Positions 17,108 through 25,466 of a stretch of DNA of 64,000 nucleotides are shown here, piece by piece. The DNA is taken from NCBI RefSeq assembly GCF_002843355.2, contig NZ_PJAI02000011.1, forward strand, positions 60,964-124,963, given 5' to 3'. The notes beneath the pieces were generated by a model. It did no database searches. It was not told the DNA's origin and was given only the letters and a program-made list of their open reading frames with translations. How positions within the stretch are numbered: position 1 is the first letter of the stretch; each line of letters starts with the position of its first letter. The DNA comes from Colwellia echini. GTDB lineage: Bacteria; Pseudomonadota; Gammaproteobacteria; Enterobacterales; Alteromonadaceae. The translations under genes were made by a program, and so were the position numbers.

Positions 17108-17971
17108 ATGAACGATAAGATCTTAATCATTGAAGACGAAATTGATATTGCCAAACTTATTAAAGTACATTTATCTGAACTTGATTTACATTGTGATATT
17201 TGTACACAAGGCGATGAAGGATTGCAGCAAGCATTAAGTCAAAATTACCAACTTATTTTATTGGATATCATGCTACCAAATATTAACGGTTTAGATATTT
17301 GCAGACAAGTGAGGCAAGAAAAACCATTACAATCAATTATTATGCTTACCTCTAAAGCCTCTGAGATTGATCGTATATTAGGGCTTGAATTAGGGGCAGA
17401 TGATTACATGACCAAGCCATTTAGCATTAGAGAATTACAAGCTCGGGTTAGGAGTCAATTGCGGAGAGTGCATGCTGTGCAGGCAAAAAACTCACTCAAC
17501 GAATCGCCAAACAAAAACAATATAGACAATACATCAACAGCTTCGATCAAAAACAATCAGCAAGTAAATAATGACATAAAAGAAACACAAGCACAGCAAA
17601 GCACTCAAATTAATAACCAACTTACTGAACAACCCAATAATCAGCAAACAGCTACAACAATTGGACAATTACAAGTTGATCATCGTTACCATCAAGTAAC
17701 TTATAAAGATAAAACCATCAACTTAACGGCAACCGAATTTGAATTGATTGATTTTTTTTGTAAACACCCCGATCAAGTTTTTTCACGAACACAATTGCTT
17801 GACGGTGTTTGGGGTTACCATCATAGCGGTTATGAACACACGGTTAATTCGCATATTAATCGCCTTAGAAACAAGCTTGAAGAAGATTGCACTGCTCCCC
17901 AAATAATTCAAACGGTTTGGGGAGTAGGTTACAAACTAAACTCTGCAGGCGTAATGCCCGCGAATGTATGA
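17108..17971 (+). CDS. OmpR/PhoB-family response regulator of the spondin locus
   Basis: 287 aa from the ATG at 17108. The in-frame start at 17078 would put the hairpin inside the gene. The receiver domain has phospho-Asp53, Thr81 and Lys103. The C-terminal winged helix (about 184-280) ends QTVWGVGYKLN. Between them is an unusually long Gln/Asn-rich linker (about 127-183, with QQVNNDIKETQAQQSTQINN), about 40 residues longer than in typical family members. It is upstream of a kinase with which it certainly pairs by position. Targets probably include the spondin operon. Confidence 0.88.
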   Translation: MNDKILIIEDEIDIAKLIKVHLSELDLHCDICTQGDEGLQQALSQNYQLILLDIMLPNINGLDICRQVRQEKPLQSIIMLTSKASEIDRILGLELGADDYMTKPFSIRELQARVRSQLRRVHAVQAKNSLNESPNKNNIDNTSTASIKNNQQVNNDIKETQAQQSTQINNQLTEQPNNQQTATTIGQLQVDHRYHQVTYKDKTINLTATEFELIDFFCKHPDQVFSRTQLLDGVWGYHHSGYEHTVNSHINRLRNKLEEDCTAPQIIQTVWGVGYKLNSAGVMPANV

Positions 17972-18044
17972 CAAATCTAAAATATAGATTGCGTTGCATT
18001 TTGCTTAACCACCAAACTATTCATTCAGTAAGGAATTTCTCGCA

Positions 18045-19535
18045 ATGAAAATTTCACTTTACCAAAGACTCGCGATAACGCTTTGTACCGCTTTCATGAT
18101 CATGGCGTCATTACTGATTTGGTGGAGTAATTCGTTGGTACAACAATCAAAATATCAAGCTGAGCAGAAATTGCACTTACACTTAGCGGAACATTTGGCC
18201 CATGATAACCCGCTATTACAAGATGGTGTTTACGATAAAGCGGCTTTAGAAAATCTTTTTCATACCTTGATGTTACTCGGCCCTGCTTTTGAATTTTACT
18301 TTTTAGACACGCAAGGCAACATTTTAACCTACTCTGCTGATCCCGCGAAAATAAAGCGTCGCTCTGTTTCATTAACACCGATCAAAAAACTGATTGAAAA
18401 ACCACAAAAAACACCCGTTTTTGGTGATGATCCTCGTGGCATTAACAGCAGTAAAATATTTTCAGCCTCCCCTGTTTATCAAGGCGATCTGTTGCAAGGT
18501 TATTTATATATTATTATTGGTGGGGAAATTTATGATTCAATTTTCAGCCAAGTGCAAGACGATAAAAATTTACAAAAATATGGCGCGTTTGTGCTCGCCA
18601 GCTTAGCGTTACTATTACTAATTCTATTAGCGGTATTTCACTATTTCACTCGACCAATAAAAGCACTTGCAGAGCAAATGAAAGCTTTAAAAGCAGTGGG
18701 ATATGATCAAACAAAAGTTCAACTAAAACAATGGGGTAATAAGTCAAATCACGGTATTGAACATAATGAAGTTAACTTTCTTGGTGCCAGTTTCAATGAC
18801 ATGGTTTTACAAATTAATCAGCAACTATCCTTATTAACGGAAAACGATAGAGTGCGTCGAGAATTATTAGCCCACCTTTCCCATGATTTACGCACACCTT
18901 TAGCAACCATGCAGGGCTATATAGAAACTTTGGCAATAAAAGGTGATGACTTATCGAGCGCAGAAAAACAAGATTATTTAGCGACGGTTCAACGTAACGT
19001 TAAGCAATTAAAACGCTTAATCGACCAGATATTTGAATTAGCGCATTTAGAAAATGGCCAAGTAACGGTTAACCTAGAAGCCTTTGCCATCGGTGAATTA
19101 TTGCATGACATTATGGCTAAGTTTACCTTAAAAGCTGAAAGTAAAAAAATTACTTTAACCTTACAGCCTCAACCTTGCCAATTCATGGTTTTCTCAGATA
19201 TTGCCAAGTTAGAGCGCATAATGACTAATTTATTGGAAAATGCCATAAGACACACGCCTGATGGAGGTGAAATAACCATAACTGTAACGCATTTAATTAC
19301 CGAAGTGAGAGTGAGTGTGACGGATAATGGGAGCGGTATTAGTAAAGAAGATATTGCCTATATATTTGACGCTAGATACAGAGCGAGTAACGCGATAGAA
19401 GATAATACTCAACATGCAGGTTTAGGTTTAGCTATTAGCCAAAAATTATCAAGAGTGATCAATTCAGAACTGATGGTTAAAAGTGAGTTAGGTGATGGCA
19501 GTATATTTTCGTTATCTATTCCTCTACTACCTTAA
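18045..19535 (+). CDS. Sensor histidine kinase of the spondin locus
   Basis: 496 aa. Transmembrane helices at about 8-28 and 180-200 enclose a periplasmic domain of about 150 residues with a CHASE/PAS-like strand pattern (FEFYFLDTQGNILTYS). HAMP follows, then HisKA with phospho-His280 in AHLSHDLRTPLATMQGY, and HATPase_c (NLLENAIRHT, DNGSGIS, GLGLAISQKL). An AAGGAA ribosome site is present. It lies 73 bases after the response regulator. The sensed signal is unknown, but the gene order suggests a relation to the spondin proteins. Confidence 0.88.
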   Translation: MKISLYQRLAITLCTAFMIMASLLIWWSNSLVQQSKYQAEQKLHLHLAEHLAHDNPLLQDGVYDKAALENLFHTLMLLGPAFEFYFLDTQGNILTYSADPAKIKRRSVSLTPIKKLIEKPQKTPVFGDDPRGINSSKIFSASPVYQGDLLQGYLYIIIGGEIYDSIFSQVQDDKNLQKYGAFVLASLALLLLILLAVFHYFTRPIKALAEQMKALKAVGYDQTKVQLKQWGNKSNHGIEHNEVNFLGASFNDMVLQINQQLSLLTENDRVRRELLAHLSHDLRTPLATMQGYIETLAIKGDDLSSAEKQDYLATVQRNVKQLKRLIDQIFELAHLENGQVTVNLEAFAIGELLHDIMAKFTLKAESKKITLTLQPQPCQFMVFSDIAKLERIMTNLLENAIRHTPDGGEITITVTHLITEVRVSVTDNGSGISKEDIAYIFDARYRASNAIEDNTQHAGLGLAISQKLSRVINSELMVKSELGDGSIFSLSIPLLP

Positions 19536-19596
19536 TATCTAAACTATCATCTGAGCTAATAACTGAGCTAATAAGCGAACGAAAGATAAAATCCTA

Positions 19597-19628
19597 GATT
19601 AATCGCCAATAGGCATTGGCGATTAATC
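19597..19628. terminator. Perfect 14-bp stem with tetraloop between convergent genes
   Basis: GATTAATCGCCAAT and ATTGGCGATTAATC form a perfect stem around loop AGGC. It lies 61 bases after the kinase stop and 11 bases before the end of the thioredoxin-like gene. There is no T-run on either side. It may be a terminator, an mRNA 3'-end stabiliser or a protein-binding dyad. Confidence 0.7.
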
Positions 19629-19638
19629 ATATCAGAAC

Positions 19639-20235
19639 TTATGTCGGTTCATTACCTTGTTTCCATTTAATATTACAGCCAATAGACGCTATTTGGTTTT
19701 CATCCACGGATTGACCTTGCAATAAAGCTTCTAACGCAACTTTTAAATCCTCTCCTGTTGCAGCTGATTGCGACGAGTCATAATTACCTGACGAAATACG
19801 ACGAACCCGTGAGCTGTCAAACTGACCACGGTAAACTAATTTTTTCTGTGCATCAAAAACAAAAATATCTGGTGTGCATACTGCATCAAAGGCTTTCGCA
19901 ACAGATTGTGTTTCATCAAATAAATAAGGAAAAGTATAACCTCTTGCTGCTTTTTCTTTCACCATATTTTCAAAGCTATCTGCAGGGTAAGTGTCAGTAT
20001 CGTTACTATTGATAGCAACAAAGGCGACGCCTTTATCTTGATATTCTACTGCTAATTTAGCGAGCGCTGGTGCTATATGAATAACATACGGACAGTGGTT
20101 ACATATAAACAAAACAACAAGCGCTTTATTATCAGCAAAGTCATTTAATGATGTTAATGTATTGTCTGTATTTTTTAATTCAAAAAAAGGTGCTTGTGTA
20201 CCTAATTCCATCATTGTTGAAGCGGTCATTGCCAT
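19639..20235 (-). CDS. Thioredoxin-like / peroxiredoxin-like redoxin
   Basis: 198 aa, no signal peptide. The AhpC/TSA-type fold starts at GTQAPFFELKNTDN and has the active-site CNHC (Cys45, Cys48) in VLFICNHCPYVIHIAPAL. The cis-Pro region is CTPDIFVFDAQKKLVYRGQFD. This is the subfamily often labelled thioredoxin family or PRX-like 2, small cytosolic redoxins of unknown substrate. It stands alone, convergent to the spondin kinase. Confidence 0.82.
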   Translation of the reverse strand: MAMTASTMMELGTQAPFFELKNTDNTLTSLNDFADNKALVVLFICNHCPYVIHIAPALAKLAVEYQDKGVAFVAINSNDTDTYPADSFENMVKEKAARGYTFPYLFDETQSVAKAFDAVCTPDIFVFDAQKKLVYRGQFDSSRVRRISSGNYDSSQSAATGEDLKVALEALLQGQSVDENQIASIGCNIKWKQGNEPT

Positions 20236-20388
20236 GGTGTTATCACTTAATAAAGATAAAAGGTAAAGGCAAAAATTAGAGTGCTTTACACTGTATTTCT
20301 ACCAAATGCTAAAACGGTAAAGTTGTCACAATAAAATTTGAAGTGACAACTGATTTTTTACCATACTAATAATTGATATAAAATATTA

Positions 20389-22560
20389 TTAGCTGTAACT
20401 AACCTTTATAGGAATAGTTAGCACTTGCTTACCTTTGTGTTTCAACCAAAAGTAAATCAGCACAAACGTTAGTATTGAAATAGCAATTGTTATACTAGCC
20501 GTGAGTGGTGCAGCCATAAAATTACCTATTTGATAACACAAAGTCGCCATTAGGTAAGCTAAAACGAAACTCCATACTCCAGCAAATGTTGCCCATTTAG
20601 TGCCAACTTCATTCTTAATTGCGCCCATTGCAGCAACACAAGGAGTGTAAAGTAAAATAAACAATAAATAACTAAACGCACCTAACTGGCTAATAAAGGC
20701 AACTTGCATACGCTCATAAGTAGTTAACTCAACACCCTGATCTTCTGCCGCCAAGTTTAAGTCGGTTATTTCACCAACACTAATACCTAATGGGTCATCA
20801 GGCGCAATACCTAATAAATTTTCTTTAATAGTATCAACAGCTTCTTGCCAGCTTTTTGATAATGATGGCGCTTCTGCAGCTTCACTATCATGCGGTGAAT
20901 ATAAATTATTAAAGGTCGCTACTAAAACTTCTTTAGCAAAAATACCGGTGATAATACCTACACCTGCTTGCCAGTTATCTTCTTGAACCCCCATAGGCGC
21001 TAATAATGGTGTAACTACTTTAGCGCCTTGGCTCAATATCGAGCTTTCACTGTCTTGATTACCAAATTGACCATCGGTGCCAATAGAGTTTACGAAATTA
21101 AGCAAACAGACAACAATTACGATGGTTTTACCTGCGCCTGTAACAAAACTACGGGTACGTTGCCAAACACGTTTACTCAAATCAGTAATTTTTGGCATTT
21201 CATAATTAGGTAATTCCATAATATTTAATGACGCACCACCCGACAATACAGTTTTCTTTAATAAGAAACCGGTACCAATGGCTGCAGCAATCCCTACCAA
21301 ATACAATAAGAACACTAAATTCTGACCGTTGTCAGGAAAAAAAGCTGCCGCAAATAACGCATATACAGGCAATCTTGCGCCGCAAGACATAAAGGGCGAC
21401 ATCATTACTGTGGTAATTCTCTCGCGTTCGCTATCTAAAATTCTAGCCGACATTACCGCGGGTACTGTACAACCAAAACCAACAATTAAAGGAACAAAAG
21501 CTTTACCCGGCAAACCTATTTTTTGCATTACACTATCAACGACAAACGCCGCTCGAGCTAAATAGCCAGAGCTTTCCAGTAGTGATAAACCAATAAATAA
21601 ACAAGCGATAACAGGAATAAAGGTCGCAACGGTTTGTAAACCGCTTCCTAGCCCTTCAATAATAGTTAAGATCCACTGTGGTAAATCTAATGGTGCAAGA
21701 AAATGTAGAGGATATTCAACAAACAAAGAGCCACTAAGAATATCGAAAAAGTCTATAAACGCGCTACCAACATTAATGGCAAACATAAATAACAAGTACA
21801 TTGCACCTAGAAAAACAGGAATACCGGTTAACGGATGCAAAACTATCGTATCTATTCTTTCTGAGAAGGTTTTATCAATATTGGTCGCAAAAGCCGCATT
21901 ATTAGCATCAACGCTACTTACCCGAGCTAGCATATCAGTAATGTAATCATAACGTGCTTGCATAGCACCAACACTTGGCTTAGTTACCGATTTATATTTT
22001 GCGTTATCAACCATAGTATTGTGATCAACAGGCGTTTTATTTGTCATTTTCGCTAACGCTTGTTGAACATCTGGTAGCGCATCAGTTTGTTGTGTGCTTA
22101 TTGCAATAACAGGGCAGCCTAACTCTTGTGTCAGTTGTTCAATATCAATATCTAGATTTTTTTGTCTATCGGTTTTATTAAGTACCACTATCATTGGTAC
22201 ACCTAGCTCTAATAACTGGCTAGTTAAATACAATTGACGGCTAAGTTGATTAACATCTACGACGTTCACTAAACAATCTATATCATTTTCTTGTAAAAAT
22301 GATTGCGATATTGTCAGATCTTTACCTTGCTCAGCATGGCTGTCTAAGGTGCTTATCCCTGGTAAATCAGATAAATAGCTCTCTTGGGCGTTTAATATGA
22401 AATGTGACTTTTTAGCGGCAACAGTTACCCCTGACCAGTTACCGACATTTTGCTTCCCCTTATGCTGACTGTTTTGCTCATCAGATAATAATAAATTGAA
22501 TAATGTACTTTTGCCTGAATTGGCAAAGCCAACCAGTGCGAAATGCTTTAATTGTTTCAC
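20389..22560 (-). CDS. feoB: Ferrous iron transporter FeoB
   Basis: 723 aa. The N-terminal G domain has G1 GFANSGKS (11-18), G2 VGNWSGVTV, G3 DLPG (65-68) and G4 NKTD (128-131). Two Gate modules and many transmembrane helices follow, including LIVGFGCTVPAVMSARIL and FMSCGARLPVYALFAAAFF, with conserved Cys residues. It imports Fe2+ across the inner membrane. The G1 loop reads GFANSGKS in place of the common GNPNSGKT. The gene follows feoA by 77 bases. There is no feoC. Iron regulation is indicated by a Fur-like site upstream of feoA. Confidence 0.96.
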   Translation of the reverse strand: MKQLKHFALVGFANSGKSTLFNLLLSDEQNSQHKGKQNVGNWSGVTVAAKKSHFILNAQESYLSDLPGISTLDSHAEQGKDLTISQSFLQENDIDCLVNVVDVNQLSRQLYLTSQLLELGVPMIVVLNKTDRQKNLDIDIEQLTQELGCPVIAISTQQTDALPDVQQALAKMTNKTPVDHNTMVDNAKYKSVTKPSVGAMQARYDYITDMLARVSSVDANNAAFATNIDKTFSERIDTIVLHPLTGIPVFLGAMYLLFMFAINVGSAFIDFFDILSGSLFVEYPLHFLAPLDLPQWILTIIEGLGSGLQTVATFIPVIACLFIGLSLLESSGYLARAAFVVDSVMQKIGLPGKAFVPLIVGFGCTVPAVMSARILDSERERITTVMMSPFMSCGARLPVYALFAAAFFPDNGQNLVFLLYLVGIAAAIGTGFLLKKTVLSGGASLNIMELPNYEMPKITDLSKRVWQRTRSFVTGAGKTIVIVVCLLNFVNSIGTDGQFGNQDSESSILSQGAKVVTPLLAPMGVQEDNWQAGVGIITGIFAKEVLVATFNNLYSPHDSEAAEAPSLSKSWQEAVDTIKENLLGIAPDDPLGISVGEITDLNLAAEDQGVELTTYERMQVAFISQLGAFSYLLFILLYTPCVAAMGAIKNEVGTKWATFAGVWSFVLAYLMATLCYQIGNFMAAPLTASITIAISILTFVLIYFWLKHKGKQVLTIPIKVSYS

Positions 22561-22637
22561 GGAAAATTCTTTTTAAAGTTGCTGAATAAAAAATTGCTGT
22601 ATTACTTATGTTGTTTAGTTAATTTAGTACTTTCAGT

Positions 22638-22859
22638 CTAAAAACTAACGCTAATTTGTTTAGCAATATCACGTTGAAGGCTAATTTTGGTATTGTGTAA
22701 CCTAAATGCCATAGGACCATTAAACGGCGCTTTATGTGCTAAAGATATATGTGATCGTAGCGTAAAGCCTTGCTCAATTAATTGAGCGGCAATAGCTTCA
22801 TCTTTAGGCAATGCACTAATTTTCGCGGGTTTATTAAGAGGAAGTTCGGCTAGTGTCAT
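22638..22859 (-). CDS. feoA: FeoA, SH3-like partner of FeoB
   Basis: 73 aa from the ATG at 22859, which gives MTLAELPLNKPAKISAL, the standard FeoA beginning. A longer frame reaches 22937 but lacks similarity. The ferrous-iron transport A fold is seen in EAIAAQLIEQGFTLRSHISLAHKAPFNGPMAFRL. FeoA is a small cytosolic protein needed for FeoB activity. It is the first gene of feoAB. Confidence 0.9.
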   Translation of the reverse strand: MTLAELPLNKPAKISALPKDEAIAAQLIEQGFTLRSHISLAHKAPFNGPMAFRLHNTKISLQRDIAKQISVSF

Positions 22860-22988
22860 GACATGGTTCCAAAAATTAATTGACTCAATAAATAGACCTG
22901 AACTAATCCAAGCTGAACATTCAGTTTGAAAATACAAGTTTAATGAACAAGTTGAATATAAAACATATCAACTGCACCTAATCTAAGA

Positions 22989-23007
22989 GTTAATGATAAT
23001 TACTACT
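22989..23007 (-). promoter_or_regulatory. Fur-box-like site upstream of feoAB
   Basis: GTTAATGATAATTACTACT matches the 19-bp Fur consensus at 14 positions by my count, including the uninterrupted core AATGATAAT. It lies about 130 bases upstream of the feoA start. Confidence 0.6.
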
Positions 23008-23167
23008 ATTTAGATAATAACATTGAGTGCAACCATTCAACAGCAATAATTGAATATATCACCGGATTTTAATCAACTAGTCGGCAGATAAAATAAGTCC
23101 CATCACCTAACTATTTAACCTCAACTAAAGTTAATTAACATATTATGGCATTAATTTTTAATAAAGA

Positions 23168-23360
23168 TCCTGAGTTCGAGATAAGCAAAGTTCAACAACA
23201 GCCTTATTTATTCGTATTCCTTCGTTAAGAAAACTCCCAATAACTCGTTATTGGCTCCGCTCTCGCTTTGAACTAGGAATAACTAAAACTATTATAGATG
23301 CATGAGTTCAAATAGTTGATATTGTTATACTGTACAATTCCATTATTCCGATCTCAGGTT
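23168..23360. mobile_element. MITE-like element, copy A (degenerate)
   Basis: About 193 bp. The left end is TCCTGAGTTCGAGATAAGCA and the right end ATTCCGATCTCAGGTT is its imperfect inverse. The interior carries the inner hairpin CCAATAACTCGTTATTGG. Most of its length aligns with copy B at 40701-40894: both share CAACAGCCTTA, CTTCGTTA, the inner hairpin and AAAACTATT. No coding capacity. More decayed than copy B. Confidence 0.75.
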
Positions 23361-23538
23361 AAATAACCTGAACACTGGATAAACAATGTTACACAACAAA
23401 AGCTATTTTCTCGTTTTCAGCGTGACTTTTACGCTCAATAGCCAACTACAGGTCACATGGCTCTGCCTTGTCGAAATACCAAACAAGTTATTGTAAAAGT
23501 AATCTCAAAAGTTCAACAGGCCCTAATAGCTGATACAA

Positions 23539-23561
23539 AAAAAGAGCCTAAAGCTCTTTTT
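23539..23561. terminator. Intrinsic terminator, bidirectional
   Basis: AAAAAGAGC / GCTCTTTTT with loop CTAAA, 51 bases after the stop of the small outer-membrane protein gene read leftward. Confidence 0.85.
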
Positions 23562-23611
23562 ATTTGCAATCAATTAACAGTGAAAGTAATTAAATCTAAA
23601 TTATTTCTTTT

Positions 23612-24007
23612 CTAAAATGCGAAACGAACGCCTACTGCAGCGTCAACACTGAAATCAAACTCGTTGTCAAAATCAGCTACTGGCTGTACTTGACCATATA
23701 AATCCCAGCGCTTAGCAAAAAACCAAGTAACACCTAATGGCACACGTAGACCAAAGCCATGGTCCCAACCAGCCCAACCGCCGCCTGCAACATACCAAGT
23801 TAATGGTGTAGTATCATCAAACTTACCTGTAACAATTTTATAATCAACCGCAACACCTGTATCGCCCAACACAATATTGTAACGATCAACTTCAGCTACA
23901 ATACTTAAACCCATATCTATCGCAACACCTACTTTAGGCTTAGCTTGTGCGAAACTAGACAGTGATACTAATACCATCAAAATGCTTACTAAAAAGACTT
24001 TTTTCAT
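23612..24007 (-). CDS. Small outer-membrane beta-barrel-like protein of unknown function
   Basis: 131 aa with a clear signal peptide (1-22, ending FAQA). The mature region has alternating amphipathic strands and many aromatics (WYVAGGGWAGWDHGFGLRVPLGVTWFFAKRWDLYGQVQP). It ends with an outer-membrane-type C-terminal Phe (VGVRFAF). No recognised domain. It resembles eight-stranded barrels or half barrels of the kind scattered through Alteromonadales. Monocistronic with its own terminator. Confidence 0.7.
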   Translation of the reverse strand: MKKVFLVSILMVLVSLSSFAQAKPKVGVAIDMGLSIVAEVDRYNIVLGDTGVAVDYKIVTGKFDDTTPLTWYVAGGGWAGWDHGFGLRVPLGVTWFFAKRWDLYGQVQPVADFDNEFDFSVDAAVGVRFAF

Positions 24008-24367
24008 TTCTATTCCTTAATATTAGAAAGGGTTGTAGTTAAACGCCGCCATTGTAATTGTTATCAACTGTAAAGCAAGTGTTGGCATAGATAAATACTA
24101 ATTATCAACCTAGCTTTTACTTAGCACTGAAGTGCTTCTAACTTAACTTTAAAGTAACAATTTATTATAAATAAAAAGATGATCGCCACAGGCTACTTCA
24201 TCGAAAAAACATAAAACAATATATTTTTCATTATGTTGCATTAAAATCTCGAAAAAGTAATACCGACTACTTTAATTTTTATAACTTGCAGCTTTTACTA
24301 AAGTGTTACAACTACTTGTTTAGCATTGCTACAGCATTTACTATGAAGCACATTTTTCAAGCAATTT
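24008..24367. other. Intergenic region between divergent genes
   Basis: 360 bases, AT-rich, with promoters expected in both directions. I see no repeat, RNA or convincing operator in it. Confidence 0.4.
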
Positions 24368-25246
24368 ATGCAAAGTAGGTTTTTCATGTTTCAAAAAATA
24401 ACCAAAAAAAATACCACTGCGATGTTATCTCTTATCGCGTTGGCAACAACTAGCTTAGCTTTTACCAATACAGCTAGTGCCACAATTGTTGAGTTTCAAA
24501 CTTCACAAGGTAATTTCCAAGTAAATTTATTCGATCAAACCACGCCTAAAACGGTTGAAAACTTTCTCAGTTATGTTAACGATGGGTATTATACCAATAC
24601 TGTTGTACATCGCGTAGCAACAGACTTTGTTGTTCAAGCCGGTGGTTATGAATTTGAAGATGCATGGCCGTTAACTCGTCTTTCGCCAAATGCCGCAGTA
24701 ATTAATGAGCCTGTATATTCGAATGTTACTGGTACCATCGCCATGGCAAAAGTAGGCGGTGACGTTAATAGCGCAACCGATCAATGGTTCTTTAATTTAG
24801 CAGATAACAGTGAAAACTTAGACCTTCAAAATGGTGGTTTCACTGTCTTTGGTCAAGTTATTGGTGACGGTATGGATATCATTAATAAAATAGCGCAACT
24901 GAAACTTTGTACTTATCAAAGTTTAACCGGTATCCCGATGGTAATGGACGAAGATCAGGTGTGTTCAGATATGTCAGCACCAGGTGTTGAAAATTTTGTG
25001 ACTATTGAGCAAGTTGTTATTTTTGATAGCTCAGAAGTAACCGATAGCGATTTAAACCCTCTACTCACTAAATATCCAGACAGTGATGGTGATGGCGTAA
25101 AAGATATTAATGATGCTTTCCCAAGCGATCCTGATAAATCAGAAGCTGATCCTGTTGATGATGAAGATGATGGCGGTTCAACGACCTTATTTTCACTTGT
25201 TGCTCTTTCGTTATTAGCATTAAGAAGACGCTTTAGTAAAGGTTAA
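24368..25246 (+). CDS. Exported cyclophilin-type peptidyl-prolyl isomerase with GlyGly-CTERM-like tail
   Basis: 292 aa (286 if the second ATG at 24386 is used). The signal peptide ends near TASA. The cyclophilin domain (about 38-220) has FQVNLFDQTTPKTVENFLSY, the catalytic region VVHRVATDFVVQAGGY, and FFNLADNSENLD. A calcium-binding type-3-repeat-like DSDGDGVKDINDAFPSDPD follows. The C-terminus is a tripartite sorting signal: acidic DDGG, hydrophobic STTLFSLVALSLLAL, basic RRRFSKG. Such GlyGly-CTERM tails are processed by rhombosortase and belong to type II secreted proteins. This suggests a surface-displayed folding helper. Confidence 0.85.
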   Translation: MQSRFFMFQKITKKNTTAMLSLIALATTSLAFTNTASATIVEFQTSQGNFQVNLFDQTTPKTVENFLSYVNDGYYTNTVVHRVATDFVVQAGGYEFEDAWPLTRLSPNAAVINEPVYSNVTGTIAMAKVGGDVNSATDQWFFNLADNSENLDLQNGGFTVFGQVIGDGMDIINKIAQLKLCTYQSLTGIPMVMDEDQVCSDMSAPGVENFVTIEQVVIFDSSEVTDSDLNPLLTKYPDSDGDGVKDINDAFPSDPDKSEADPVDDEDDGGSTTLFSLVALSLLALRRRFSKG

Positions 25247-25334
25247 TATTCTTTAGCTTTGAGGGCTAGGTATTAGGTTTTAACGCCAAATGAATTAACA
25301 ATAATCTAGAGTTCAAACAACAACAACAAGTAAT

Positions 25335-25376
25335 AAAAAAAGCAGTTAATCATTTAATGATTAACTGCTTTTTTTG
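25335..25376. terminator. Strong bidirectional intrinsic terminator
   Basis: AAAAAAGCAGTTAATCAT pairs with ATGATTAACTGCTTTTTT, with loop TTA. It lies between the convergent cyclophilin and amtB genes. Confidence 0.93.
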
Positions 25377-25466
25377 TCATCAATTTATATTTAATGAAGT
25401 ATAAATAAAGGTATTAATTTCATACCTAGCTTCTAAATTCTAGAATACTAGGTACTAATACTAAGA

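Larger units (their letters stand above)
23008..23611. other. 604-bp intergenic region containing a MITE-like element
   Basis: Contains the element copy at 23168-23360 and the terminator at 23539-23561. The stretches 23008-23167 and 23361-23538 show no gene. 23361-23385 starts with AAATAACCTGAACACTGGAT, resembling another degenerate element end. Confidence 0.6.
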
